DNA of 64,000 nt from positions 1 to 64,000 of the forward strand of contig CALXLD010000022.1 of NCBI GenBank assembly GCA_944389105.1, read 5' to 3'. The DNA is from an uncultured Spirochaetaceae bacterium (GTDB lineage Bacteria > Spirochaetota > Spirochaetia > Sphaerochaetales > Sphaerochaetaceae). Under the pieces are notes generated by a model. The model saw nothing but the letters and a program-made list of their open reading frames with translations. It searched no databases and was not told the DNA's origin. Position 1 is the first letter of the stretch. Each line of letters opens with the position of its first letter. Below, in pieces: positions 43,860-52,744 of this stretch. A program made the position numbers and the translations under genes.

Positions 43860-43908
43860 TGATCCAGCCCCTCTGCATTTCATTTTGCATGCAATCTGAA
43901 GACAATTC

Positions 43909-45072
43909 TCAATGATGGAAAAGACGGTGACCTGTCATAAACATGACCATCTGATGTCTATCAGCAGCTTCTATGACAAGATCATCTCTCATGCTTCCAC
44001 CCGGCTGGGAAATATAGCTGACCCCTGAACGGCTTGCCCTTTCTATGTTGTCGGGGAACGGGAAGAATGCATCGGAGGAAAGGGAAACGCCCCTGGCAGA
44101 TGAAAGAATTTCCCGCTTCTCCTCTTCTGTCATAGGATCTGGTTTAACAGAGAAGTATTTCTCCCATTCTGAAAGAACATCAATCTCAGGATCCGAAGCC
44201 AGATACTGTTCAATCACATTGTCCTTCTCATTGCGGGAAAGTCCTTTTCTGAATGGGAGCGAAAGCACTTTCTCACTCTTCCGGAGATGCCACAGATCAG
44301 CTTTCCCTGCAGCAAGCCTCGTGCAATGGAGTCTGGACTGCTGTCCAGCTCCGACTCCTATTGTCTGCCCATTTTCTGAGAAGCATACCGAGTTTGACTG
44401 AGTATATTTCAAGGCAAGCAGCCCCACAGTCAGATCTACAATAGCCTCATGGGGAATATCTTTCCTGAGCGTCACCGGCTCAGAGAAATCGGATAAGGAA
44501 GGAATGTAGGTATTATGAGGCTGAGAGAATGTAATTCCGAACACACTCCGTTCTTCCATAAGACTGCCATTGTAATCAGGATCTATCTGTATAACGGAAT
44601 ATTCCCCCTTTTTCTTCTTTGAAAGTATCCTTAAAGCTTCCGGAGTGTAGCCCGGAGCTATTATTCCATCGGAAACTTCTCTGGAAATCACCGAAGCTGT
44701 TATTTCATCACAGGTATCGGAAAGTGCTATAAAATCTCCGAAGGAACTCATCCTGTCCGCACCCCGTGCTCTCACATATGCAGAGGCAAGCGGTGACAGT
44801 TCCGATGATATGAAATACATTCTCCGTTCTGCCTCATCCAGAGGTACGGCAACAGCAGCCCCCGCTGGGGAAACATGCTTGAAAGACGCTGCAGCAGGAA
44901 GTGCGGCTGCGGCTTTCATCTCCCTCACAAGCTGCCATCCATTCAGAGCATCAAGGAGGTTTATATATCCTACACGGCCATTAAGAATCTCAATCGGAAG
45001 CCCTCCTTCCCTGTAAATGAAGGCACCTTTCTGATTTGGATTACATCCATATTTCAGCTCAAGCTTATCCAT
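43909..45072 (-). CDS. Stand-alone AICAR transformylase (PurH C-terminal domain)
   Basis: 387 aa. It corresponds to the transformylase part of PurH: ELKYGCNPNQKGAF, ASFKHVSPAGAAVAVPL (Lys-His catalytic pair), ALKYTQSNSVCF, IGVGAGQQSRLHCTRLA, and the C-terminal DAFFPFPDNIERASRSGV and IQPGGS-like YISQPGGSMRDD. The MGS-like IMP cyclohydrolase domain of bifunctional PurH is absent. That activity is supplied by the overlapping upstream PurO-like gene (8-bp overlap). It formylates AICAR to FAICAR. Confidence 0.9.
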   Translation of the reverse strand: MDKLELKYGCNPNQKGAFIYREGGLPIEILNGRVGYINLLDALNGWQLVREMKAAAALPAAASFKHVSPAGAAVAVPLDEAERRMYFISSELSPLASAYVRARGADRMSSFGDFIALSDTCDEITASVISREVSDGIIAPGYTPEALRILSKKKKGEYSVIQIDPDYNGSLMEERSVFGITFSQPHNTYIPSLSDFSEPVTLRKDIPHEAIVDLTVGLLALKYTQSNSVCFSENGQTIGVGAGQQSRLHCTRLAAGKADLWHLRKSEKVLSLPFRKGLSRNEKDNVIEQYLASDPEIDVLSEWEKYFSVKPDPMTEEEKREILSSARGVSLSSDAFFPFPDNIERASRSGVSYISQPGGSMRDDLVIEAADRHQMVMFMTGHRLFHH

Positions 45073-45730
45073 TCAGATCCTCCAGTGCATTTATTATCCT
45101 CTCCCCAGCTGAGGTTCTGATAAAGGCAGAAACATGATACTCCCTCTTCAATGCATTCCAGCAGTCCTCCAGTACCATCTCTCCGGCTTGCTCAAGTCTC
45201 ACAGGATTGCCAGAGAAAGAAGGAAGCGGATTCCCGTTTCTCTCATATGTATGGATAAGATGAAGAATGCCATTCTCCTTTTCATACTTCCAGATAATGC
45301 GCAGCGGAACATCTCCATCTCTCTTTATGATAAAGAAGCAGATGCTGTCGTCTGAAACGACTGCACCTATACGTGGTGTATACGAAGGGGAATCAGGCTC
45401 ATATGTTCTGGAGGCGATTGCATCTTCCAGGCTCTTTCCTTGTTCCAGATATTCAGCAACCGTATCTGTATGATCCCCATTGGTTATTATCATTGTGCTG
45501 CCGATACTCTTAAAAGCGGTATAGATTATCAACGAGGGATCCTCCACCTTTGATTCATCATAAGCCCTGGTCTTAACAGTGCCATTCTCCGATACAAGTA
45601 TCCGATTCCTGCTATTCCCGCTTCTTCCTGTGATGGCATAGAAAAGAACAGGATAGCCGCATTCATCCCATCCGGCGGCAACAACACGTCCAGGATAATC
45701 AATATTTCCCAGGTACTCTTTTATATCCAT
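45065..45730 (-). CDS. purO: IMP cyclohydrolase, archaeal PurO type
   Basis: 221 aa, the length of PurO. The start EYLGNIDYPGRVVAAG, the ITGRSGNSRNR loop and the later ITNGDHTDTVAEYL and SYTPRIGAVV match PurO-type cyclohydrolases of the NTN-hydrolase fold. It closes FAICAR to IMP. Paired with the stand-alone transformylase it replaces bifunctional PurH. TACAAT (45742-45737) lies six bases before ATG, a leaderless start for the operon. Confidence 0.88.
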   Translation of the reverse strand: MDIKEYLGNIDYPGRVVAAGWDECGYPVLFYAITGRSGNSRNRILVSENGTVKTRAYDESKVEDPSLIIYTAFKSIGSTMIITNGDHTDTVAEYLEQGKSLEDAIASRTYEPDSPSYTPRIGAVVSDDSICFFIIKRDGDVPLRIIWKYEKENGILHLIHTYERNGNPLPSFSGNPVRLEQAGEMVLEDCWNALKREYHVSAFIRTSAGERIINALEDLNG

Positions 45731-45899
45731 AAGCGGATTGTACGCGGAATGTCTTCATGATGCTACACTTCTCTTCATTCAGAAAACACACATGAATCCG
45801 ACACAGGAAAAAGTTTCTGTAGCAATCGCGACAAATATCGGAAAACTGCCTGTTGTTCTCCCCGATAGATGGCAATACCCTCATTTCAGGAGGGCAGAA

Positions 45900-46934
45900 A
45901 TGAAGCGTCTGTATCTTATCACCGGCGGCCTTGGCCATCTTGGAAGTACTATCGTATCCCGCCTTATATCACGGGGAGAGAATGTCAGAGCGCTTATCCT
46001 TCCGACAGACAAGGGAGAGAGAAACCAGAATGCCGAATACGCTGAAGGAAATGTCACAGATAAAAACAGCCTGAAGCACTTCTTCGAAAACAATGGAGAA
46101 GAACTCTATCTCATCCATACTGCAGGAATCATAAGCATACAGGATAAAGGCACAGAAGAACTATGGAATGTAAACGTCAGAGGTACCGAGAACATAATCA
46201 GATGCGCAATGGAGTATGGTGTAAAGAGAATGGTTTATGTAAGCAGTGTCCACGCAATACCGGAAAGGGATGATGTAGCAGTATTGAAAGAGCCAGATGA
46301 CTACAATCCCGACAGCGTGAAAGGCGAATATGCAAAAAGCAAGGCAGCTGCCAGCCATCTTATACTTGAAGCAGCAAGGAAAGGTCTCAATGCCTCGATA
46401 GTACTTCCTTCCGGGATAATAGGGCCGGGAGACAACGGAAGGAATCATCTTGTCCAGCTTTGCCAGATGTTTCTGAAAAACAAGCTGCCAATGGGTGTAA
46501 ATGGCGGATACGATATGGTTGATGTAAGGGATGCTGCAGAAGGCACAATAAGAGCCCTTGAAAACGGCCAGAAAGGAGAAAGCTATATATTATCAGGCTC
46601 CTCCGTTACGATCAGGGAGCTTCTCAGGTACATGGCAAAGGCTTCCGGAAAGAAAGAGAAGAAATGCGTTCCTATCTGGATTGCAAGAGCAGCTGCCCCA
46701 TTCTTTGAACTAGATGCAAAAAGGAGGAAGAAACGCCCGCTCTTCACCCGTTACAGCCTTATGACGCTTGAGGAAAATACAAGATTCTCCCACGATAAAG
46801 CTTCTGTATACCTGGGGTATTCTCCCCGCGATATCTCTGAAAGCGTTGCTGATATGGTCCATTACCTTCAGAAAAAGGAGAAAGAATGTACAAAACCAGC
46901 TGTCTCAGCTATGCATCAAGGTATCATCTGCTGA
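45900..46934 (+). CDS. NAD(P)-dependent sugar epimerase/dehydratase (extended SDR)
   Basis: 344 aa. Nucleotide-binding YLITGGLGHLGSTIV (GxxGxxG) at the start, VYVSSVHAIP, and catalytic Tyr-Lys in YAKSKAAASHLI. The substrate-binding half is divergent. It may act on a nucleotide sugar, a sterol-like or a flavonoid-like ketone. AGGAGGG lies seven bases before ATG 45900; the frame is open upstream but unsupported. It is divergent from purO. Confidence 0.82.
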   Translation: MKRLYLITGGLGHLGSTIVSRLISRGENVRALILPTDKGERNQNAEYAEGNVTDKNSLKHFFENNGEELYLIHTAGIISIQDKGTEELWNVNVRGTENIIRCAMEYGVKRMVYVSSVHAIPERDDVAVLKEPDDYNPDSVKGEYAKSKAAASHLILEAARKGLNASIVLPSGIIGPGDNGRNHLVQLCQMFLKNKLPMGVNGGYDMVDVRDAAEGTIRALENGQKGESYILSGSSVTIRELLRYMAKASGKKEKKCVPIWIARAAAPFFELDAKRRKKRPLFTRYSLMTLEENTRFSHDKASVYLGYSPRDISESVADMVHYLQKKEKECTKPAVSAMHQGIIC

Positions 46935-47036
46935 CAGAATGCAACGGCAATATATAGGAATAATCTATATTATTTCTTAAAAATTAAGTATTTGATATGC
47001 CAGTACAATACCCTTATCCTGAATCTGGAGAAATTC

Positions 47037-47582
47037 ATGAATGTACTGGTCATATCTTCAAGCTTAAGGAACGGAAGCAATTCCGAAGCTCTTGCTGATG
47101 AATTTGCAAAAGGTTCAGAAGAGGCTGGAAACAATACAGAGAAGATTTCACTGAAGGATAAGAAGCTTGCTTTCTGTACCGGCTGCTTTTCATGTCTGAA
47201 GACAGGCAGATGCTGCATAAAAGATGATGCTTTCAATATCGTGGGGAAAATGCACGATGCGGATGTACTCGTACTTGCCTCCCCTATCTACTATTACGGA
47301 GTATCCGGACAGCTGAAAACACTCCTCGACAGAGCCAATCCTCTTTATGATACTGACTACAGGTTCAAGTCCATATTCCTTCTCCTTAGCGCTGCAGAAA
47401 ATGAAGAAGACACACCGGATAAGGCAATCAGATGCATACAAGGATGGGTTGACTGCTTTGAACGGGCGCATCTCGAAAAGACGATATTCGCAGGCGGCGT
47501 CAATGAACGGAATGAAATAGCAGGACATTCCGCCCTAAGGAAAGCATATGAAGCAGGAAAAGCTTTAGGAGACGGAAAATGA
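47037..47582 (+). CDS. NADPH-dependent FMN reductase / iron-sulfur flavoprotein-like
   Basis: 181 aa. Flavodoxin-like start NVLVISSSLRNGSNSEALA (FMN phosphate loop). The Cys-rich FCTGCFSCLKTGRCCIKDD and the SPIYYYGVSGQLKTLLDR motif are typical of the NADPH-dependent FMN reductase/iron-sulfur flavoprotein group. A redox role in an anaerobe is likely. GGAG lies seven bases before ATG. The 338 bp after it (47583-47920) are AT-rich with no gene I can support. Confidence 0.83.
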   Translation: MNVLVISSSLRNGSNSEALADEFAKGSEEAGNNTEKISLKDKKLAFCTGCFSCLKTGRCCIKDDAFNIVGKMHDADVLVLASPIYYYGVSGQLKTLLDRANPLYDTDYRFKSIFLLLSAAENEEDTPDKAIRCIQGWVDCFERAHLEKTIFAGGVNERNEIAGHSALRKAYEAGKALGDGK

Positions 47583-47920
47583 AAAGATATGGCCTGATTC
47601 TCTCAGTCCGGATGGCAGGACATACTTGAATGATTGCTCGGAAAATTATTTGATTATCCAAGTTAAATCTCAGAAGGAATGCAGATATAATAACCCGGCG
47701 CAACATAAGAGCCGGAATAGCATCTGATTTATTCTCTCAATACAAAATTCCAATGCTACCTCCAATAGTGGCAGGAGCACCATCTACTTGAAGAAGAATC
47801 AGGTATGTTCCCATGTAGACTATGCTTTTATTGTTATCTTAAAAATTCTAACTAAGCATTATTAATAATAAAAAATAAGTATTAGACATATGGCCATCAT
47901 CCTATTAAATTCAGGATGGA

Positions 47921-48140
47921 ATGGAAAAAATCACGCTGTATAATGGCCTTGAATTACCTACTCTGAGGTTTAGTACTTTCCGGATAACGGACAGTAGTCC
48001 TGCCCATCAGGATATCCCCATTGTATCGAAGGTCTTGATACAGGAATCACGTCGATGGTCAACCAGATTGGAATCAACCCATCCAGCCAGCGAACAAGCC
48101 AGGGAAAGCTTATGAAGGGATGCAGGGGATGGATAATGGA
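47921..48140 (+). pseudogene. Decayed aldo-keto reductase
   Basis: The first 30 codons read MEKITLYNGLELPTLRFSTF then RITDSSPAHQ, the start of an aldo-keto reductase (normally LGFGTFR). After that the frame departs. A second piece from 48055 reads MVNQIGINPSSQRTSQGK, matching the central VNQIEINPxxQ of the same family. So roughly 130 internal codons and the C-terminus are lost. The flavodoxin gene follows directly, as often seen in intact redox clusters. Confidence 0.65.
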
Positions 48141-48162
48141 AAAATCATATGGAGGAAAGATT

Positions 48163-48612
48163 ATGGCAGAAAAACTCATCACATATTTCTCAGCAAGCGG
48201 AGTAACAGAGAAGAAAGCAAAGGAGCTTGCGGCAATCACTGGAGCAGAAATCCTGCAAATCGAACCAGAGCAGCCGTATACATCAGCGGATCTGAACTGG
48301 AGGGACAAGAAAAGCAGAAGCTCACGTGAGATGCAGGATGATTCATCCCGTCCTGCAATAAAAAACAGGAACGTTGACCTTTCAGGATATTCTTCAGTGT
48401 ATATCGGATTTCCGATCTGGTGGGGTATTGCGCCAAAAGTCATAAATACCTTCATCGATGAAAATGACCTGAAAGGAAAGGATATTGTGATATTCGCAAC
48501 TTCAGGTGGAAGTGGAATAAGTCATGCCGTAAATTCACTGAAAGCGACCTATCCTGAACTACGGATTGTGAGGAGCAAACTCCTTAGCGGGCGAATAACA
48601 GAAGACATATAA
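48163..48612 (+). CDS. Flavodoxin
   Basis: 149 aa. Start LITYFSASGVTEKKAKELA (FMN phosphate loop, S/T-x-S/T-G-x-T), SSVYIGFPIWWGIAP and FATSGGSGISHAV bind the isoalloxazine ring. An electron carrier or a flavodoxin-like quinone reductase. GGAGG lies nine bases before ATG 48163. The upstream frame belongs to the aldo-keto reductase remnant. Confidence 0.85.
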   Translation: MAEKLITYFSASGVTEKKAKELAAITGAEILQIEPEQPYTSADLNWRDKKSRSSREMQDDSSRPAIKNRNVDLSGYSSVYIGFPIWWGIAPKVINTFIDENDLKGKDIVIFATSGGSGISHAVNSLKATYPELRIVRSKLLSGRITEDI

Positions 48613-48683
48613 TATTGTTATTACGGAATAAATTTATATAAAATTATCCAAGAAAGGGAAAAAGCGGGATTATCACAAATTCA

Positions 48684-48767
48684 AGCCTGTTCTTTTTCGA
48701 ATTTCCGACATATGAGTACTTCGTAACAGGAGAAGCAGTAGGCAGCTGCGGGAAAATGAGCGTATGA
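48684..48767 (+). pseudogene. C-terminal remnant of an unidentified protein
   Basis: An open frame without a start codon reads LFFFEFPTYEYFVTGEAVG then SCGKMSV and stops at 48767, where TGA overlaps the ATG of the next gene. The overlap suggests that this was the 3' end of a gene once coupled to the monooxygenase. No family is recognised. Confidence 0.25.
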
Positions 48768-49090
48768 GCATTGTCATGAACCTCTACTACAAGGGTAAGA
48801 ATGGAAGCGCCAGAGCTTTCGCAGAAGAAATGGTGAAAAGCGGAATAAGAAATCAGATACGGAAAGAAGAAGGAAACGAGAAATACGATTATTTTATTTC
48901 CACCGATGATCCGGAGACCGTGCTCCTAATCGATGTATGGCGCGATCAGGAGGCATTGGACAAACACCATGCATCCCCGATGATGAAGAAGATTTCAGAG
49001 CTCAGGGAGAAATACGATCTTCATATGAAAGCTGAAAGATATTTATCGGATACTGCAAACAACACTGACGCAGCTTTTCTAAGGAAATGA
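48764..49090 (+). CDS. ABM-domain (antibiotic biosynthesis monooxygenase-like) protein
   Basis: 108 aa. MSIVMNLYYKGKNGSARAFAEE, YDYFISTDDPETVLLIDVWRD and DKHHASPMMKKISEL are the pattern of ABM/YgiN dimeric ferredoxin-like proteins (quinol monooxygenases and related). It sits among flavin and redox genes, consistent with quinone handling. No good Shine-Dalgarno. The 500 bp after it (49091-49590) hold two short hairpins (49168-49190 and 49199-49223) but no convincing gene. Confidence 0.72.
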   Translation: MSIVMNLYYKGKNGSARAFAEEMVKSGIRNQIRKEEGNEKYDYFISTDDPETVLLIDVWRDQEALDKHHASPMMKKISELREKYDLHMKAERYLSDTANNTDAAFLRK

Positions 49091-49590
49091 ATATTACTGT
49101 AATTGATTCAAGTCCACATGGACACGGTTCATCAGATTCGCCTGCCGCCTCATTCAAGAAAAGTTTTTCGGTTACGGTATTTGCTACCGAACACTGGTCA
49201 GTTCATCCATGTCTAGGGGATGAACGGCAAATGTATTCAAGAAGATGATGAGGCGGTACTAAGAATCTTATCCTGCCTGCGGATATGATGGTCCAGTAAC
49301 ACCGTTTTTCACAGCGTAGCTGAAAACTATCAGCAAAACACATGAAATCAGCGCTGATAGCCGTAGCGCAGGATGACAACAACAGAACGATGGCTGAAAT
49401 CGAACACCACTATCCGACACTATGTAGATACATACATTTCGAAAACAAAGGAATGTTGTCTGGAAAAAGACTGCAGTATCAATTCACGAAATCATCCAGA
49501 TTTCATAACCCCCATAGAAAACTTCATACAGAAATCCTGATTGTTTTTCCAATGGAACAAAGCGGCAGAGATGTATATACTCTGCCTCGT

Positions 49591-50967
49591 ATGCGTGGTA
49601 GCAGGAATTATGATCTGGGAAAGGATGGGCTCTGGTATCTTGTACTAAGCCTTGCCATCCCTACAGCACTCGGGCAAGCTGTCAATGTTCTTTATGCGAT
49701 AGTGGACAGGATGTATATCGGACATATTGCAGGCTATGGAGATATAGCGCTAGCTGGTGTCGGCGTCGCCTCTCCAATAGCTGCATTCCTATCTTCCTTT
49801 GCTTCTCTTATCGGCATGGGAGGTTCTCCGATAATGGCCATGAGGGAAGGACATGGAGAGCATGAAGAAGCGCAGAAAGTGCTGACAACAGGCTTTTATC
49901 TGCTGATTGCAGCCTCAGTAGTCCTTACCCCGCTCTTCTTCATTTTCAGAGATCCGATACTGCTGACATTCGGAGCTTCAGGAGTAACGCTACCATATGC
50001 GTCCGATTATCTCGGGATTTATGTACTCGGAACACCATTTGCGCTGCTTTCCACGGGACTCAACAGCTTCGTGATAAACCAGGGACTGTCAAATAAAGGA
50101 ATGCTGTCAGTCCTTGTCGGCGCGATAATGAATATAATCCTCGATCCATTATTCATATTCACCTTCGATATGGGTGTAAAAGGAGCTGCAATAGCCACTG
50201 TAATATCCCAGATGGCTTCAATGCTCATATCGATAATAGCGCTCAGAGGCAGGAACACGCAGATCAAGCTCCGTTTCCATGGCTTTGTACCAAATCAGAT
50301 ACCGCACATAATCAAATTCGGGCTTTCATCATTTATTATTCTTTCTACAGACAGCCTTCTTCTTGTAGTACTCAATGCAATGCTTCAGTACTATGGAGGA
50401 CCCGGATTCGGGGACATTCTCATTACATGCTCTACAATCGTCCAGAGTTATCACATACTGGTTACATATCCGATGAATGGAATGACAGCAGGGTGCCAGG
50501 GGCTTGTAAGCTACAATTATGGTGCAGGCTTTACTGAACGGGTCAGGAAAAGCATAAACAATCTCCAGATCCTCATAACATCATACACTATCGTAATGTT
50601 CGTCTTCACAATCTTCGGCTCAGGGCTTTTTGCATCCCTCTTCACATCGGATCCGGAGATACTAAGGCTGTCAGCAAAATACATGTTCATCTTCGAGTGT
50701 ATGATAATCCCTCTGTCATTCCAGTACGTCAATGTAGATATGATGACAGCTCTCGGACAGATCCATATATCCCTGCCTCTGTCACTCACGCGGAAAATCC
50801 TTTTCTTCCTTGCCTCTCTGATCCTGCCAATGCTTTTCGGAGCTTCTGCAGCATTCTTCTCCGAGCCGATCTCGGACCTTGTATCATGCGTCGTAGGCAC
50901 AATAATCCTGCGTACTCAGCTTGGCAAGATCCTGGAAAGAAGAATAAAGGAAGGCTTCAGGATATAA
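49591..50967 (+). CDS. MATE-family efflux transporter
   Basis: 458 aa from ATG 49591, the normal MATE length, with twelve predicted spans. The start ALGQAVNVLYAIVDRMYIGHIAG and GMGGSPIMAMREG are hallmarks; the second half repeats the fold (PMNGMTAGCQGLVSYNYGAG). It exports cationic drugs or metabolites with Na+ or H+. The frame extends 83 codons upstream, but that part is soluble, lacks homology and has no ribosome binding site. TATACT lies nine bases before the chosen ATG. Confidence 0.88.
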   Translation: MRGSRNYDLGKDGLWYLVLSLAIPTALGQAVNVLYAIVDRMYIGHIAGYGDIALAGVGVASPIAAFLSSFASLIGMGGSPIMAMREGHGEHEEAQKVLTTGFYLLIAASVVLTPLFFIFRDPILLTFGASGVTLPYASDYLGIYVLGTPFALLSTGLNSFVINQGLSNKGMLSVLVGAIMNIILDPLFIFTFDMGVKGAAIATVISQMASMLISIIALRGRNTQIKLRFHGFVPNQIPHIIKFGLSSFIILSTDSLLLVVLNAMLQYYGGPGFGDILITCSTIVQSYHILVTYPMNGMTAGCQGLVSYNYGAGFTERVRKSINNLQILITSYTIVMFVFTIFGSGLFASLFTSDPEILRLSAKYMFIFECMIIPLSFQYVNVDMMTALGQIHISLPLSLTRKILFFLASLILPMLFGASAAFFSEPISDLVSCVVGTIILRTQLGKILERRIKEGFRI

Positions 50968-51017
50968 ATATACAGCCTCCACGGATTTTCTGTCTGGAAC
51001 TGTATTTTTGAAAACTA

Positions 51018-52049
51018 TCAGAGCCAATGCTCGCTTTCGGGGATATTCTCTTTTATGTAGATATCAACAGGAGCTGAGAAGTTACCTTTCTGCTCAGATG
51101 AAAGCATGAAATGATTATAAATAGCCATGACAGCATCATGTCCCTGGGCCCTTGGTCTCTGACCTATAATTGCAAAGATCTTTCCAGATAAAAGCCCTTC
51201 CCTGTTGACTGCGGAAAGGTCAAAACCAACAACAGCTGACCGGTTGAGGCAGTCCAGTCTCTCCAGTGAAGAACAGACAATGGCTGCCTGATCACTTACG
51301 ATGAAAACACCGAAAGGCGAACCATCTTCCGGCAGATTCCCAGCAAGAGCTGAATATATCTCTTCCTGACTGTCGGCATATATATTGATGACTCTGGATC
51401 CGGGGCTTAGACGAGTGAAAGCCTCATTGAAAGCAGCTGCACGCATCTCACCGTTGAAAGCACCTTTATGCATCTGCAATGTAATCACTAAATCAAGCTT
51501 GAAAGGAGACATGCACATAAGCCGGGCTCCGGTATGCCCAGCGATTATAGGGTTCTGCGCAAAATCCCAGAGTGGATTCAGATCAGGAAGAGAGGAATCA
51601 ATAAAGACATAAGGTATATCGGGATACCGCATAGAGAGTTCTCTCATCCCATCCGCTACGATCGGAGCAGCAATATAGGCAGAAATACCTTGCTCCATAA
51701 GCACTTCACCTGCTTTTATGAAGCTTTTTTTATCATGGCGGTCGAAAAAAGAGAAAACTATGAAGGCATCCAATGCTTCTATCTCTCTTCTAGCTTCTTC
51801 TACACCATCAGCAATCTGCTTCCAATAGCCATATTCGGTCTCTGGATCGGGAATAAGGACACCTAAAAGAAGACGACGTCCCTGCTGCAGACGTCTTGCA
51901 AGGAGATTGGGAACATACCCATTCTCCTCTGCAATTTTCTTGATTATAGCCTCATTCTCCTTTGAGACACGTCCTCTGTTATGGAGAACCCTATCCACAG
52001 TCCCCGCTGAGACACCAGCTCTTTCCGCAATTTCCTTTATCGTTATCAT
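51018..52049 (-). CDS. LacI-family regulator of the arabinose-type operon
   Basis: 343 aa. N-terminal LacI helix-turn-helix TIKEIAERAGVSAGTVDRVL with hinge helix NLLARRLQQG, then a periplasmic-binding-like sensor domain (LLGVLIPDPETEYGYW...). The rare AGVSAGTVDRVLHNRG form groups with sugar regulators of the 'substrate-binding/LacI' branch. It is the last gene of the operon, 5 bp after araD, so it regulates its own operon, presumably through the palindrome at 55813-55830. Confidence 0.85.
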   Translation of the reverse strand: MITIKEIAERAGVSAGTVDRVLHNRGRVSKENEAIIKKIAEENGYVPNLLARRLQQGRRLLLGVLIPDPETEYGYWKQIADGVEEARREIEALDAFIVFSFFDRHDKKSFIKAGEVLMEQGISAYIAAPIVADGMRELSMRYPDIPYVFIDSSLPDLNPLWDFAQNPIIAGHTGARLMCMSPFKLDLVITLQMHKGAFNGEMRAAAFNEAFTRLSPGSRVINIYADSQEEIYSALAGNLPEDGSPFGVFIVSDQAAIVCSSLERLDCLNRSAVVGFDLSAVNREGLLSGKIFAIIGQRPRAQGHDAVMAIYNHFMLSSEQKGNFSAPVDIYIKENIPESEHWL

Positions 52050-52054
52050 CGGGC

Positions 52055-52744
52055 TCAGTTCTGACCGTAGTATGCATTCTTACCGTGTTTGCGGAAATAA
52101 TGCTTATCCATAAGATAGCCAGGAGCTGCCTCAGCCTCTGGATTGATCATTCTGGTGATAGCCGCCATCTTTGCACATTCCTCAAGGACAACAGCGTTGT
52201 GCACTGCTTCTGCTGCGCTTTTTCCCCAGGCAAATGGCCCATGATTACGGCAGAGTACTCCAGGTACTGCCATCGGATCCTTATCCCTGAAAGCTTCTTC
52301 AATCACAACGCCTGTATTTCTCTCATATTCACTCTCAACCTCATCCTCTGCAAGAGTACGGGCTATTGGTATTTCTCCATAGAAATAATCAGCATGAGTT
52401 GTCCCATAACATGGAATCGGAAGCCCAGACTGAGCCCATGAAGTTGCCCATGTGGAATGAGTATGGACGATACCTCTGAACTGAGGGAATCTTGAGTAGA
52501 GATAGACATGCGTAGGTGTATCACTGGATGGCCGGAGCTTACCCTCCACTACCTCCCCATCAAGATTAACAACAACCATGTCATCTGCAGTCATTTCATC
52601 ATAATCAACACCGCTGGGCTTAATGACAACAAGTCCGCTCTCCTCATCATAGGCAGAAACATTTCCCCATGTGAAAACCACAAGACCATGCTTTGGAAGC
52701 TGGAGATTAGCCTCCAGCACTTTCTCTTTCAGCTTTTCGAGCAT
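52055..52744 (-). CDS. araD: L-ribulose-5-phosphate 4-epimerase
   Basis: 229 aa, class II aldolase/AraD fold. Zn-binding His are in [15 protein letters not shown] and [28 protein letters not shown] and [12 protein letters not shown] are AraD signatures. It converts L-ribulose-5-P to D-xylulose-5-P. The start overlaps the kinase stop by one base (TGATG). Confidence 0.93.
   Translation of the reverse strand: MLEKLKEKVLEANLQLPKHGLVVFTWGNVSAYDEESGLVVIKPSGVDYDEMTADDMVVVNLDGEVVEGKLRPSSDTPTHVYLYSRFPQFRGIVHTHSTWATSWAQSGLPIPCYGTTHADYFYGEIPIARTLAEDEVESEYERNTGVVIEEAFRDKDPMAVPGVLCRNHGPFAWGKSAAEAVHNAVVLEECAKMAAITRMINPEAEAAPGYLMDKHYFRKHGKNAYYGQN

Noticed and set aside
49342..49590. 83-codon N-terminal extension of the MATE transporter
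   Set aside because: It is hydrophilic, lacks family similarity and has no ribosome binding site; the normal MATE start fits ATG 49591.
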